A DNA stretch of 64,000 nt from NCBI GenBank assembly GCA_024803745.1, contig JANJXV010000020.1, positions 22,308,777 to 22,372,776 of the forward strand, read 5' to 3'. Source of the DNA: Megascapheus bottae. Taxonomy: Eukaryota; Chordata; Mammalia; Rodentia; Geomyidae. This document shows, one piece after another, positions 46,460-57,512 of the stretch; position 1 is the stretch's first letter, and every line of letters begins with the position of its first letter. A program made the translations under genes and the position numbers. The notes under the pieces are model-generated. The model was not told where the DNA came from. It was given only the letters and a program-made list of their open reading frames with translations, and searched no databases.

Positions 46460-46620
46460 TCAGCTAAGCACTGGTGGCTTACGCCTATAATGTTAATTAC
46501 TCAGGAGGCTGCAATCAGAATCATGATTCAAAACCAGCCTAGGCAAGAGAGTCAGTAAGACACCTATTTCCAATTAATCACCCAGAAACTAGAAGTGAAA
46601 CTGTGGTCCAAAATGGTAGA
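46460..46620 (+). mobile_element. B1-like/tRNA composite SINE, 5' part
   Basis: CTAAGCACTGGTGGCTTACG to AATGGTAGAGTGCC; interrupted by an L1, with the rest at 47048-47140. Confidence 0.88.
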
Positions 46621-47047
46621 GTGCCATATGTCATAAACAGTAGAAACCTTGGGCTCTACTAACAGAGATCTGCAATCGAGAAAAATCTTGATACATAAGG
46701 CCATAAAGTATGAAGCTAATTGAAAGGACCTCCAGGATACCAAAACAAAAGCCATATAATGAATGATTGTTGTCCTTAATGTACTATGTTGTCTCTCATC
46801 TCCTTTGCTGTCCCTTGGTTATCTCATATTGTTACAGTATCTCACTTTGTTATCTGATATATTGAATTTATTGTATTTGGTTATTTGAAATTTGATAGGG
46901 AAGGGCGGGAAATCAAGACAGGTGGGGGGGGTGGGAGTGTAATGGGTACCAAGACATGTGAAAGGGTATCAATGTATGTGAATTAATGCACCTTCTATAT
47001 GGCAAATATCATGTAACCCTCTTATTAATTACAATAAAAAAATATAA
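46621..47047 (+). mobile_element. L1 3' UTR inserted into a SINE
   Basis: Starts ATGTCATAAACAGTAGAAAC, ends ACAATAAAAAAATATA. The SINE sequence AAATGGTAGAGTGC is duplicated on both sides. Confidence 0.9.
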
Positions 47048-47140
47048 ATGGTAGAGTGCTATCTGTGAGGGAAAAAAAAACTCAGGTAGAGTGCCCAGGC
47101 CCCGAATTCTAGGCCTTATGATTGGCAAAAAAAAAGAAAA
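47048..47140 (+). mobile_element. Composite SINE, 3' part
   Basis: Rest of the SINE from 46460: GGTAGAGTGCTATC, GAATTCTAGGCCTTATGATT, then A-tail. Confidence 0.85.
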
Positions 47141-47371
47141 AGAAAAAAATTGTAACCAATTATAATCCAATACTCTACTGAATACTTTATTATAAACACT
47201 TAACTTTAAGAACAATATCCACTGCATTCAATTGTTGGGAATTTAAGCTCAGCAAATTTCACTCTACTTTCCACTTGAATTTAGAAATAAAGAGAGAGTG
47301 CATAAACAACATGACAAATGGAAGGAAATACGCTTATTTTACATTTTCTATAAAATATGGCTATGTGTTAC

Positions 47372-48545
47372 AATGGACAAAGGCCTCATATCTGAAATAT
47401 ATCAACAGCTCAAAAAATTGAATCACTCCAAAACTAATCTCCAAAGAAACAACCATCTCATTAAAAGATGGGCCAAAGACTTAAAGAGAGTCTTCTCTGA
47501 AGAAGAAATAAAAATGGCCTGTAGACACATGAAGAAATGCTCAACATCTCTGGTTATAAAAAACATGCAAATCAAAACAACTCTGAGATTCCACCTCACT
47601 CCAGTTAGAATGGCCAGGATCAAGAAATCTAATAACAACAGATGCTGGAGGGGATGTGGCCAGGAGGGATCACTACTACACTGTTGGTGGGAGTGCAAAC
47701 TGGTTCAACCACTATGGAAAGCAGTATGGCAGTTCCTCAAAAGACTAAACATAGAGCTCCCCTATGACCCAGCAATTCCACTACTTGGCATTTACCCAAT
47801 CGTCCAGAAACAAGGGCATACTAAAGCCACTAGCACAACAATGTTCATTGCAGCACTATTTACCATAGCAAAGATATGGAATCAACCCAGATGTCCCTCA
47901 GCTAATGAGTGGATCAACAAGATGTGGTATTTGTACACAATGGAATTCTATGCTGCTGTCAGAAAAAATGATATTGTTACATTTGTAAGGAAATGCAGAC
48001 TTAGAAAAAAATCATATTAAGTGAAGTAAGCCAGACTCAAAGAAATATAGGCTCAATGGTTTCCCTCATTTGTCAAAATCAGTAGAAACCTTGGGCTCTC
48101 CTAGCAGAGATTCACAATAGAACAAAATGTAGATACGCAAGGCCATATAATATGATGCTAAATGTAGTGGCCTTATTGCTTAACTGGTTAAAGTACCTGT
48201 CTAGTATGATGCTAAATGTAAGGACCTCCAGGATATAGAAATAAAAGCCATATAATGAGTGAATGTTGTCCTTAATGTACTATGTTATCTCTCATCTCTT
48301 TTGCTGTCCCTTGGTTATCTCATATTGTTACAATATTTTACCTTGTTATCTGATACATTTTATATATGCTTATTTGGTTATTTGAAATAGAAGAGGGAAG
48401 GTGGGAAATCAAGTTGTGGGGGGGGGAGGGAACTGGGGACCATGACATGAGAAAAGGTATCAATATTTGTGAAGTAATGTACCTTCTATCTGATTAATAT
48501 AATGTAATCCTTCTATTAATTATAATAAAAATATATGAAAAAAGA
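47372..48545 (+). mobile_element. L1 with open ORF2 C-terminus and 3' UTR
   Basis: An open frame from 47298 to 48020 covers the L1 ORF2p C-terminal region from about residue 28 of the frame: [18 protein letters not shown], then [19 protein letters not shown], then [20 protein letters not shown], then a zinc-knuckle-like Cys/His region and [17 protein letters not shown]. It lacks the endonuclease and reverse transcriptase domains, so it cannot move by itself. Flanks AATATGGCTATGTGT and AATATAGCTATGTGT mark the insertion. Confidence 0.9.
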
Positions 48546-49265
48546 ATATAGCTATGTGTGTATAAGTGAACTTCCATGTATGAGCAATTTCCTGCTTAAA
48601 CCTATAAGCAATCTCCACAGGGACTGAACCTACTTTTCCAAGTTCACCATCGTGAAGCTACCATGAGTACTCCTTGGAGACAGGTAGATTCCCAAGAGAT
48701 CTAATGTGCAGCTTAGTGATTCTGAGCCACTGACTGCAAAAATCACTTCTTCCATACACAGAGATAGAGCAGCAAAAAAGAAAGACAGTGGAATGACAAT
48801 ATGAGACAAAACAGTGCAGTTCACGTAACTAATCATGGAATTTTCTGTAGATTACATCTTAGTGAAGATCCACTTGCAAATCAATAATAAAAACACAAAT
48901 AATACAATTTAAAGTGTGACAAAGAACATGAACGTTTCTCCAAAGAGGATTTGTGATGACCAATACATTCATGGAAATATATTTTCTATTAATCATATAG
49001 GAATGAAATTTAAAAATCATATATTCACTGAAATTATTGTAGTGAAAAGGATAATAAAAGTTAGAAAAGATATAGAGAAATCAGAACCCTTTTGATAGGA
49101 TGTTAACTGATAATGATAGTGTCTCAAAATCTTAACCAGACTTACCATGTGATCCAGCAATTCCACACCTGGATATATACTATACCTAAGTAAAATTAAA
49201 ATATTAAATCCACAAAGGGAGGGTGGGGGAAAAAAGAGAGGAGAGGGGAAAGGAGGAGAGGAGAG

Positions 49266-49272
<7 letters not shown>

Positions 49273-49340
<68 letters not shown>
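49273..49340. repeat. (GA)n microsatellite next to exon 2
   Basis: About 34 uninterrupted GA units after a GGAGA-rich lead. On the gene strand it is a (CT)n tract about 118 nt past the exon 2 donor. Confidence 0.96.
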
Positions 49341-49344
<4 letters not shown>

Positions 49345-49457
49345 GAGAGATGGGAATGGATTGCTGTGCTTGGGGATGAGAATCTCCCTGGCACTACATA
49401 GGGAGAGAAGCTGTGAGGACTGGCGGGAGATAGAGCACATTTTCTCAGCATCTTTAC

Positions 49458-49560
49458 CTCCCTCCTGGCGCTGAGTTGTGATGTTGAGCTCACACTGCAC
49501 CTTCGCCTTCATCACCAGAACGATCTGCTCCTCCATCGTAACAGTGCCATCCGAGTCCAG
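49458..49560 (-). CDS. Pth2r: PTH2R exon 2: N-terminal ectodomain, first Cys
   Basis: 103 nt encoding residues 26-59 plus one base of residue 60. The acceptor is TTTCTGCAG|CTGGACTCGG and the donor GGGAG|GTAAAG (GT at 49456-49457), phase 0 in and phase 1 out. The peptide starts [20 protein letters not shown]. This is the amphipathic N-terminal helix of the hormone-binding domain that lies along the peptide ligand in class B receptors. C48 is the first of six conserved ectodomain cysteines, and N51 (N-I-T) is a predicted N-glycosylation site. A LINE-1 fragment begins about 30 nt upstream of the acceptor, and a long (GA)n tract lies about 118 nt past the donor, so this exon sits in a very narrow unique island. 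Confidence 0.95.
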
Positions 49561-49589
49561 CTGCAGAAATGGACAAAACACAAACATTG

Positions 49590-50055
49590 CCAAGTGAAGT
49601 AAGCCAGACTCAAAGGAAATTAGGCTCAATGGTTTCCCTCACTTGTCATAATCAGTAGAAACCTTGGGCTCTCCTAGCAGAGATTTACAATAGAGCAAAA
49701 CCTTGATACCTAAGGCCATATAGTATGATGCTAATTGAAAGGACTTCTAGGATATAGAAACAAAAGCCATATAATGAATGATTGTTGTCCTTAAGGTACT
49801 ATGTTATCTCTCAGCTCTTTTGCTGTCCCTTGGTTACCTCATATTGTTACAGTATCTCACTTTGTTATCTGATATATCAGATATATTTGTATTTGGTTAT
49901 TTGAAATTGGATAGGGAAGGGGGGAAAACAAGATGGGGGGTGGGGGAGGGTAATGGGGACCAAGACATGTGAAAGGGTATCAATGTATGGGAATTAATGC
50001 ACCATCTATCTGGCAAATATCATGTAACCCTTTTATTAATTACAAAAAAATCAAA
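49590..50055 (+). mobile_element. L1 3' end beside the exon 2 acceptor
   Basis: AAGTGAAGTAAGCCAGACTC to ATTAATTACAAAAAAATC. The L1 starts only about 30 nt from the splice acceptor of exon 2 and lies antisense to the gene. Confidence 0.9.
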
Positions 50056-50090
50056 AAACAAACTAACTACATAAGCTTTTAGGACACTGT

Positions 50091-50283
50091 TTTTTTTTTG
50101 TCAGTCCTGGGGCTTGAACTCAGGGCCTGAGCACTGTCCTTGGGCTTTCTCAAGACCAGAGCTCTACCACTTGAGTCACAGCACCATTCCCAGCTTTTTC
50201 TATGCATGTAGTACAGAGGAATCAAACCTAGGTCTTCATGCACACTAGGCAAGCACTCTAACACTAGGTCACGCTCCCGGCCC
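50091..50283 (-). mobile_element. Dimeric tRNA SINE
   Basis: Complete reverse-orientation copy; no clear target duplication found. Confidence 0.9.
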
Positions 50284-51157
50284 TGGACTCTATTTTCTAT
50301 TATACCTAAAAATGAATTTTGATATCAAGCTATCTGAAATAGTCTTATCAAGACTCAAAATTCAGTATTGTAGAATACTTTTATTTTACCTGATAAGCCT
50401 GAAGAAAAAATGTAATACATGAGAATGTGAGGAATTTTGAATAAATTTGACTAATTTAGAGATAACTATTGTCTCACGATATGTAGCGCTACCAAAAAAA
50501 GTTACCAGTATAGTCTGAGCAAAATATTTAACAGCTCTGGACTTTGGTTTGCCGATCTATGAAATAAGTAAGTTTTGTTTTAGTAGTGAGACATATATAC
50601 ATATAATATTTTCAGAATTCACAGGAGTCTTACAGAATCATACTGTCTCAGTAATTTGAACTTTCCTTTATAACTAAACCAACTTCTCAAAGCATTGGCC
50701 AAAAAAAAAAAAACACTATCAGCAATACAAAAGACATAGAGGCATTTAATAACACCTGTCCCACATGCTTCTTTCCCCAGAAAACTTTTACTTCCTATCT
50801 TGACATCTGTTCATAACCTGGAGCATGTTTCTAACACATAACAAGTGGATGCTTGTTAGATAAAACTACCTCAATTTGGCTTCAATACTATCAATAATGG
50901 GAAAGGAAATTCAGTTCTTGGAAAGTTTTATGTAAATGAAATATATTGATAGCAATTATTCAAAGTATGGTGTTTGACCTCAGGAAACTGATAACTTATA
51001 GAAATACAGATGCTTAAGTCTCATCCAACCGAGAAAAGAAGAAAAGTCTAGTAATTCTTGTATCTCATTGTGACCCCTGGTAATTATCAAGTTTATTTTA
51101 ATGAATGCAAGAACTAAGATATTTGAATGTTTGAGACGGTGGTAGAAAGACGATTCT

Positions 51158-51650
51158 TTTTTTTTATTGTAATTAGTAAAAGGGTTACATGATATTTGCC
51201 AGATAGAAGGTGCATTAATTCACATACATTGATACCCTTTCACTTGTCTTGGTACCCGTATCCCTCCCCCCCACACCCCCACCCGTCTTGGTTTTCCCCC
51301 CTTCCCTATCAAATTTCAAATATCCAAATACAAATAAATTCAATAAATCAGATAACAAAGTGAGATACTATACCAATATGAGATAACCAAGGGACAGCAA
51401 AGGAGATGAGAGACAACATAGTACATTAAGGACAACAATCATTCATTATATGGCTTTTGTTTCACTATCCTGGAGGTCCTTTCAATTAGCTTCACATTAT
51501 ATGTCCTTATGTATCAAGATTTTGCTCTATTGCAAATCTCTGCTAGTAGAGCCCAAGGTTTCTACTGATTATGACAAATGAGGGAAACCATTGAGCCTAA
51601 GTTCCTTTGAGTCTGGCTTACTTCACTTAATATGATTTTTTCTAAGTCTT
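51158..51650 (-). mobile_element. L1 3' end, the one clear sense-orientation copy
   Basis: Plus strand reads the complement of the L1 3' UTR from poly(T) at 51158 to CTAAGTCT. Exact 15-bp flanks TAGAAAGACGATTCT before and after. Confidence 0.93.
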
Positions 51651-51957
51651 AGAAAGACGATTCTATCAGTCATTGTTCAACCTGAAGTACAGAACTATTC
51701 AGATAGTATGATAGACTGTAAGTTTTTTGTGAATCCATTCTTTTCTAATAAAGTTTTGCACAGAGTCAGCTCAATATTGAATAGTCCAGTATATAGTTCT
51801 GGTGATTTCTTAATTATGTTCATAGTTCAATGCTCATATTTATTTCAATGGGTTTTAAGAAGAAAAATATTTTTAAAAAGCTAATTTAGGGGATGGGAAC
51901 ATACACAAGGATTTTAGCCATCAGATCTCAGTACCTGTACTAAAAAGTAAGCCATAT

Positions 51958-52431
51958 TTTTGGAGTGATTCAATTTTTTGAGCTGTTGATATATTTTAGA
52001 TATGAGGCCTTTGTCCGTTGTATGGTTGGTGAAGATCTCCCATTCTGTAGGCTAATTAATTTACTAGCTATGTCCTTTGCCATACAAAAGCTCTGCAGTT
52101 TAATGCAGTCCCACTTATACAGCCTTTCTCTGATTTGTTGTGAGTCTTGGTCCTTATTAAGAAGTTTTGACCCGTGCCAAGAAGGCTTAGTGTATCTCCT
52201 ATTCCTTCTTGTAAAGTTTTCAGTGTGTCGGCTTTTACCTCGAGGACTTTGATCCATTTGGAGTTAATTCTAGTGCAGGGTGACAAAGAAGGATCCAACT
52301 TTATTTTTCTGCAGGTGCTTAACCAGTTCTGGCAGCACCCCTTGTTGAAGAGGCTGTCTTTTTTCCATTCTATTTTTTTGGCTCTCTTGTCAAAGATTAG
52401 GTGGCCATAGGTCTGTTGTTTAATATCTGGG
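51958..52431 (-). mobile_element. L1, inverted 5' segment (ORF2)
   Basis: Reverse strand reads ORF2: HLIFDKRAKKIEWKKDSLF, then RINSKWIKVLEVKADTLKTL, then CIKLQSFCMAKDIASKL. It joins head-on to the plus-strand segment at 52432, as made by twin priming. Confidence 0.92.
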
Positions 52432-53458
52432 TCCCAAAGACTTAAAGAGAGTTTTCTCTGAAGAAGAAATAAAAATGGCCTGTAGACACATGAAGAAATG
52501 CTCAACATCTCTGGTCATAAAAAACATGCAAATCAAAACAACTCTGAGATTCCACCTCACTCCAGTTAGAATGGCCAGGATCAAGAAATCTAATAACAAC
52601 AGATGCTGGAGGGGATGTGGCCAAGAGGGATCACTACTACACTGTTGGTGGGAGTGCAAACTCATTCAACCACTATGGAAAGCGGTATGGCAGTTCCTCA
52701 AAAGACTAAACATAGAGCTCCCCCAATGACCCAGCAATTCTACTACTAGGCATTTACCCAATTGTCCAGAAACAAGGACATACTAAATCCACTAGCACAA
52801 CGATGTTCATTGCAGCACTATTTACCATAGCAAAGATATGGAACCAACCCAGATGTCCCTCAGCTAATGAGTGGATCAACAAGATGTGGTATTTGTACAC
52901 AATGGAATTCTATGCTGCTGTCAGAAAGAATGACATCGCCCGATTTGTTAGGAAATGGAAAGACTTAGAAAAAATCATATTAAGTGAAGTAAGCCAGACT
53001 CAAAGGAATATAGGCTCATTGGGTTCCCTCATTTGTCATAATCAGTAGAAACCTTGGGCTCTCATAGCAGAGATTTGCAATAGAGCAAAACCTAGATACA
53101 TAAGGCTATATAGTATGATGCTAAATGAAAGGACCTCTAGGATATAGAAACAAAAGTCATATAATGAGTGTTTGTTGTCCTTAATGTACTATTTTATCTC
53201 TCATCTCTTTTGCTGTCTCTTGGTTATCTCATATTGTTACAGTATCTCACTTTGTTACCTGATATATTGGATATATTTGTATTTGGTTATTTGAAATTGG
53301 ATAGGGAAGGGGGAAAACAAGATGAGGGGTGGAGGTGCGGGGAGGGAAATGGAGACCAAGACAGGAGAAAGGGTATCAATGTATGTGAAGTAATGCACCT
53401 TCTATCTGGAAAATCTAATGTAACCCTTCTATTAATTACAATAAAAATATATGGAAAA
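52432..53458 (+). mobile_element. L1, 3' segment (ORF2 tail and 3' UTR)
   Basis: CAAAGACTTAAAGAGAGTTT onward: [18 protein letters not shown] at about 52604, [20 protein letters not shown] at about 52830, then 3' UTR. The whole inverted element is enclosed by AAAAAGTAAGCCATAT (about 51944) and AAAAAGTAAGCCAGAT (about 53664). Confidence 0.92.
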
Positions 53459-53656
53459 GGGGCCGGGAGTTTGGCCTAGTGGTTAAAGTGCTTGCCTAGC
53501 ATGCATGAAGACCCGGGTTCGATTCCACGGTACCACATACATAGAAAAAAGCCAGAAGTGGTGCTGAGGCTCAAGTGGTAGAGCTCTAGCCTTGAGAAAA
53601 GTCCAAGGACAGTGCTCAGGCCCTGAGCTCAAGCCCAGGACTGGCAAAAAAAAAAA
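53459..53656 (+). mobile_element. Dimeric tRNA SINE in an L1 tail
   Basis: Near-consensus; ATATGGAAAA of the L1 tail is repeated after it. Confidence 0.94.
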
Positions 53657-54062
53657 TATGGAAAAAAAGTAAGCCAGATATCCTCATAGGTCGAAAACAA
53701 TTGCCTGACTGGGCAGGACAGGAAAAGTTCCTCCATCCCCTTCATTCCTGAGGAACAGTTGAGTACTATTCAAGTTCTCCTTCCCCGTTGGCTTTCCAAT
53801 TAAATCATTACTTTAATCCTAGGAAATATAGGGTAAGCTCTAACAAAGATTCACAACTGTAAGTCTGATTCCAAGAAATTTAGCTTCCATGATGAAATGT
53901 GAACATTTGAAATCTGACCCTTAACACCAATTTTGCTTGAACCCTATTCATGTTTGTTTCCTATTCCACAGACATGCCTTTGTACTGGGGTATACATTTC
54001 CAAAAGCATGCGTATTTTTAAAGCAACAGTTTCTAATATTTTATTCTTTAAAAAATGTGACC

Positions 54063-54298
54063 AGCTGGGTGCTAATGGCCCACTCCTGTAATCCTAGCTA
54101 CTCAGGAGACTGAGATCTGAGGATCACAGTCCAAAGCCAGCCCAGGCACAAAAGTCCATGAGACTTTTATCTCATTTAACCTCCAGAAAACTGGAAGTGG
54201 TGCTGTGGCTCAAGTGGTAGAGCGCTAGTCTTGAGCTGCAGAACTCATGATCTAGGCCCAGAGTTCAAGCCCCACATCCAACCTCCCCCCACAAAAAA
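54063..54298 (+). mobile_element. B1-like/tRNA composite SINE, nearly complete
   Basis: B1-like CTCCTGTAATCCTAGCTACT and GAGATCTGAGGATCACAG, linker AGAAAACTGGAAGTGGTGCT, tRNA-like CTCAAGTGGTAGAGCGCTAG, B box GAGTTCAAGCCCCAC. A good reference copy for this family. Confidence 0.93.
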
Positions 54299-54780
54299 AA
54301 TACAACCAGTTCAGCAAGGAGTAAGTTTGACTAGAATGTGCAAATATGTGCTTTCCAATGAGAGCACATATGTACCCAAAGTCTTTCTGTTGCCTTTTCC
54401 TCTTTGTTTGTGTTCCTTACCACAAAGTGACAAACTGGCAGTGTACTTCAAACAGAAAACCATTTTCCTATTCAATGTCTATTACCCTAAAAGCAATAAT
54501 TGCATCCAAAACAAAATGTTATGCTTACAAAAACAGATGTTAGTGATTTTTCCTGGGTAACTGATCATGTATGAATTGAAGTAAAATGTTCAATTGCAAT
54601 TATGCTAAGAGAAAGCACAAATTTGGTAATGTGCATTTAATTGAAAATCCTTTATCTTAATAATAAAGATCAGCTGTTAATGTAAGAAAAATAGTCATAG
54701 CTCAATTGTCTGTATATGTGTATACATTCCATTTTTTCCGGTAAATATAAATTCATAAATTACATTGATTTAAGAAAAAA

Positions 54781-54885
54781 ATACTGGCTGGACACCAGTG
54801 AATTATACTTCTAATCCCAGCTGCTCAGGAAGCTGAGGCCTGAAGGCTCAAAGCTAGCCTAAGCAGAAAAGTCTGGGAGACTCAG
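54781..54885 (+). mobile_element. B1-like half only
   Basis: GGACACCAGTGAATTATACT to AAAGTCTGGGAGACTC; the tRNA half is missing. Confidence 0.8.
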
Positions 54886-55045
54886 TCCAGCTCAGAGTCA
54901 GATCCTAAAGAGCCCCAAAGCAGGAGAATCTCCCATTGGAGGAAGCTAACTCAGTTGCATGATGCAATCTGACTCCCCAGTCATCTGATATTCTTCTGTG
55001 TTGCCCCGTTAGAACCTTCCAAAGCAACCAAAGCAAACAGAGTTG

Positions 55046-55109
55046 CTTCCTTCCTTCCTTCCTTTCTTCCTTCCTTCCTTCCTTCCTTCCTTCCTTCCTT
55101 CCTTCCCTC
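55046..55109. repeat. (CTTC)n microsatellite
   Basis: About 15 units with one interruption. Confidence 0.95.
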
Positions 55110-55236
55110 TTTCCATCTCCTTCCCTCTGTCCTCCTTCCCTCTCTCACACCCCCCTTCTTTCATAGTCACTCTTGGACAAGATCTCTCATTCACTTTCCT
55201 CATTTCCCTCATGGTCTAAAATATATTCCCTATAGG

Positions 55237-55351
55237 GGACAAGTAGCTCACACCTGAAATTCTAACTACTCAAGAGGGCTGATATCTGAGGATCCTGGAT
55301 TGAAGCTAGCCCAGGCAGAAAAGGCTGTGAGACTTTTATCAGCAATAAACC

Positions 55352-55412
<61 letters not shown>

Positions 55413-55522
55413 TAAACCACCAGAAATGTAGGTCAGGCTCAAGTGAGAACCAGACTTGAGCAGAATGCTAAAGGACAGCTCTTGGGCCCTATGTTGAAGC
55501 CCTAGCACACCCACCATAACAA
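55237..55522 (+). mobile_element. B1-like/tRNA composite SINE with internal (CA)n
   Basis: B1-like half, then a (CA)n run of about 27 units (55356-55410) in the linker, then a diverged tRNA-like half. Confidence 0.85.
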
Positions 55523-56365
55523 AAGAAAACAGAAAACTATTCCCTTCAGAGATTCCTTGTGCTCATCAGGAATAATTTTGACCAGAGCACACCAGTGTGC
55601 AAGATTTTTCCTGTGGGCAGACAGACCTCTGAGCACATGGTAGGTAATGTGCCAACTCTACCACATCGTCCAGGCTTATATGGAGTCCGCAGACCTTGCC
55701 ACACCTCTCTCCCCATCCCCTTCCATCTCATACATTCAATCTGTGAGCTGCTCTTTGAAAAGCTGAGCTTGTTGGAGTAATCAGAATTACTTTCCTCCTC
55801 TCTTTTGTAACAGTTTTTTTTCTGAAAAGCGTATTTATCTCTGCTGCTGAAGGACCAGCTCCCTGAAGAAGTTCATAATGTGAAATAAAAGTGGGGATGG
55901 ATTGCAGTTATTGGTGTGTTTCCAGCCCCTTCACTCAGTCTGCTATTCAAATCTGTGCGGCCAGCTTTTTGGAGGCCTTGTGACAAGTGTGGGATCTGCA
56001 GGAAACAGTAGCCCCTAGGGAGCGAGATGAAAGTGACTGCTCACGGGCGAGATAAGGAGGGACCTAAGTGTGCTAGGAGCTCTTTATTGAGGACTAGTGA
56101 TGCATGTTTTGATGTTATTTCCTGCTACTTAGATTTGATTCTGAGAAAAGTTTTCCTGCTTATGATGATACCAATATTACAAGGCAACCAACTTATAAAA
56201 TAAACATCAGCTTTTCTTCTACAAAACACATTTCAAACAAAAAATATGAAATAATTGCTTCTATCTTACCAGATTGCTATGGAATAAAACTGGAAAATCA
56301 AAAACAAGAGAAACTACAGAAAAATATACATAAAATTATACAACATGCACTTTGGGTTTGGGTTT

Positions 56366-56598
56366 GTTTTTTGCAGTGGAAGTCAGTTATGGGGCTTGAA
56401 CTCTAGGCTGGAGCACTGTCCCTGAGCTCTTCAGCTCAAGGCTACCCCTTGAGCCACAGCACCACTTCCAGTTTTCCAGTGGTTAATTGGAGATAAGAGT
56501 CTCACAACTTTAATGCCCAGGCTGCCTTTGAACCTCGATCCTCAGATCTCAGCCTCCTGAGTAGCTAGGATTATAGGCATGAGCCACCACGCCCAGTT
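56366..56598 (-). mobile_element. B1-like/tRNA composite SINE
   Basis: Complete reverse copy: CTGAGCTCTTCAGCTCAAGG to GGCATGAGCCACCACGCCC on the plus strand. Confidence 0.92.
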
Positions 56599-56850
56599 CT
56601 TTTTTGTTTTTGTTTTTATTTGAGTGCTGGTCCTGGGGTTTGGACTCAGAGCTGGGTGCTGTACCTGGGCTTTTTGTTCAAGCCTATCACACTACCACTT
56701 GAGCCATAACTCTACTTCTGATCTTTCAGAAGTTTATTGGAGCTGAGAGTTCATGGACTTTCTTGCCCAGGCTGACTTTGAATCACAATTCTCAGACCTC
56801 TGCCTCCTGAGTAGCTAGGATTGTTGGCATTAGCCAGCAACACCCAGCAC
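56599..56850 (-). mobile_element. Composite SINE, second variant
   Basis: Head-to-tail with the previous copy but more diverged (GTTTATTGGAGCTGAGAGTT, TGCCTCCTGAGTAGCTAGG). Confidence 0.85.
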
Positions 56851-56889
56851 AACATGCATTTTTGAAATATTAGTGGGTGGGTCACTGAA

Positions 56890-57240
56890 AAAATCAGAGA
56901 GAGATTAAAAATTCCTAGAATGAAACTAAAACAAAACCCTGCAAGAACATACAGGATTCAGTGCAGAAAGTTTAAGAATATAATAGTCAATAAAATGATA
57001 GTGTGCCTCAGTCTTAGAAAAGCAAGAACAAGTGAATTCCAAAAATCAATACAAGGAATGAAATTCTGTCACTTGCAGCGAAATATATGGATCTGGAAAA
57101 AAATAGTAAGTGAAATAAATCAGGCAAAGAAAGACAAAGGGCCCATATTTTCTCTCATACTTGAATCAAAAACTCCACATATAACCTCCCATGTGAACAT
57201 ACACAGGGGGATACACACATACACAAAAACAAGCTGACTA
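56890..57240 (+). mobile_element. Old L1 ORF2 end, split by a SINE
   Basis: Frame contains WIWKKIVSEINQAKKDKGPI, a diverged L1 ORF2 C-terminus. The 3' UTR seems to resume after the SINE, to about 57780. Confidence 0.65.
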
Positions 57241-57300
57241 AAGTACAGTATATGTACGAGAGAGGCTCTGTGGTACAAACCCTTTTTAAAAATTCATAGA

Positions 57301-57512
57301 CAGGCTAGGCACCAGTGACTTATGCCTATAATGCTAGCTACTCAGGAGGTTGAGATCTGAGGACTCCCAGGCATAAAAGTCTTCTCTCCAGTTAACTACC
57401 AGAAAACTGAAAGTGGTGCTGTGGCTCAAGGGGTAGGGCGGTAGTCTTGAGCTGAAGAGCTCAGGGACAGTGCCCAGGCCAGGATTTCAAGCCCCATGAC
57501 TGACAACAAAAA
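57301..57512 (+). mobile_element. B1-like/tRNA composite SINE
   Basis: GGCACCAGTGACTTATGCCT to TTCAAGCCCCATGACTGAC. Confidence 0.9.

Larger units (their letters stand above)
39925..49457 (-). other. Pth2r: PTH2R intron 2
   Basis: 9.5 kb. L1 copies at 40526-41290, 42687-43130, 46621-47047 and 47372-48545; dimeric SINEs at 41853, 43498, 43831, 45091 and 45610; composite SINEs at 46133 and 46460; an ID element at 40175; and (GA)n at 49273-49340 close to exon 2. 41290-41850, 42120-42680, 44175-45090, 45840-46130 and 48550-49260 have no recognised repeat or exon. Confidence 0.85.

Noticed and set aside
55559..56060. Less AT-rich unique block considered as an alternative first exon or enhancer
   Set aside because: No clear exon with splice sites in frame and no strong motif set; cannot be supported without conservation data.
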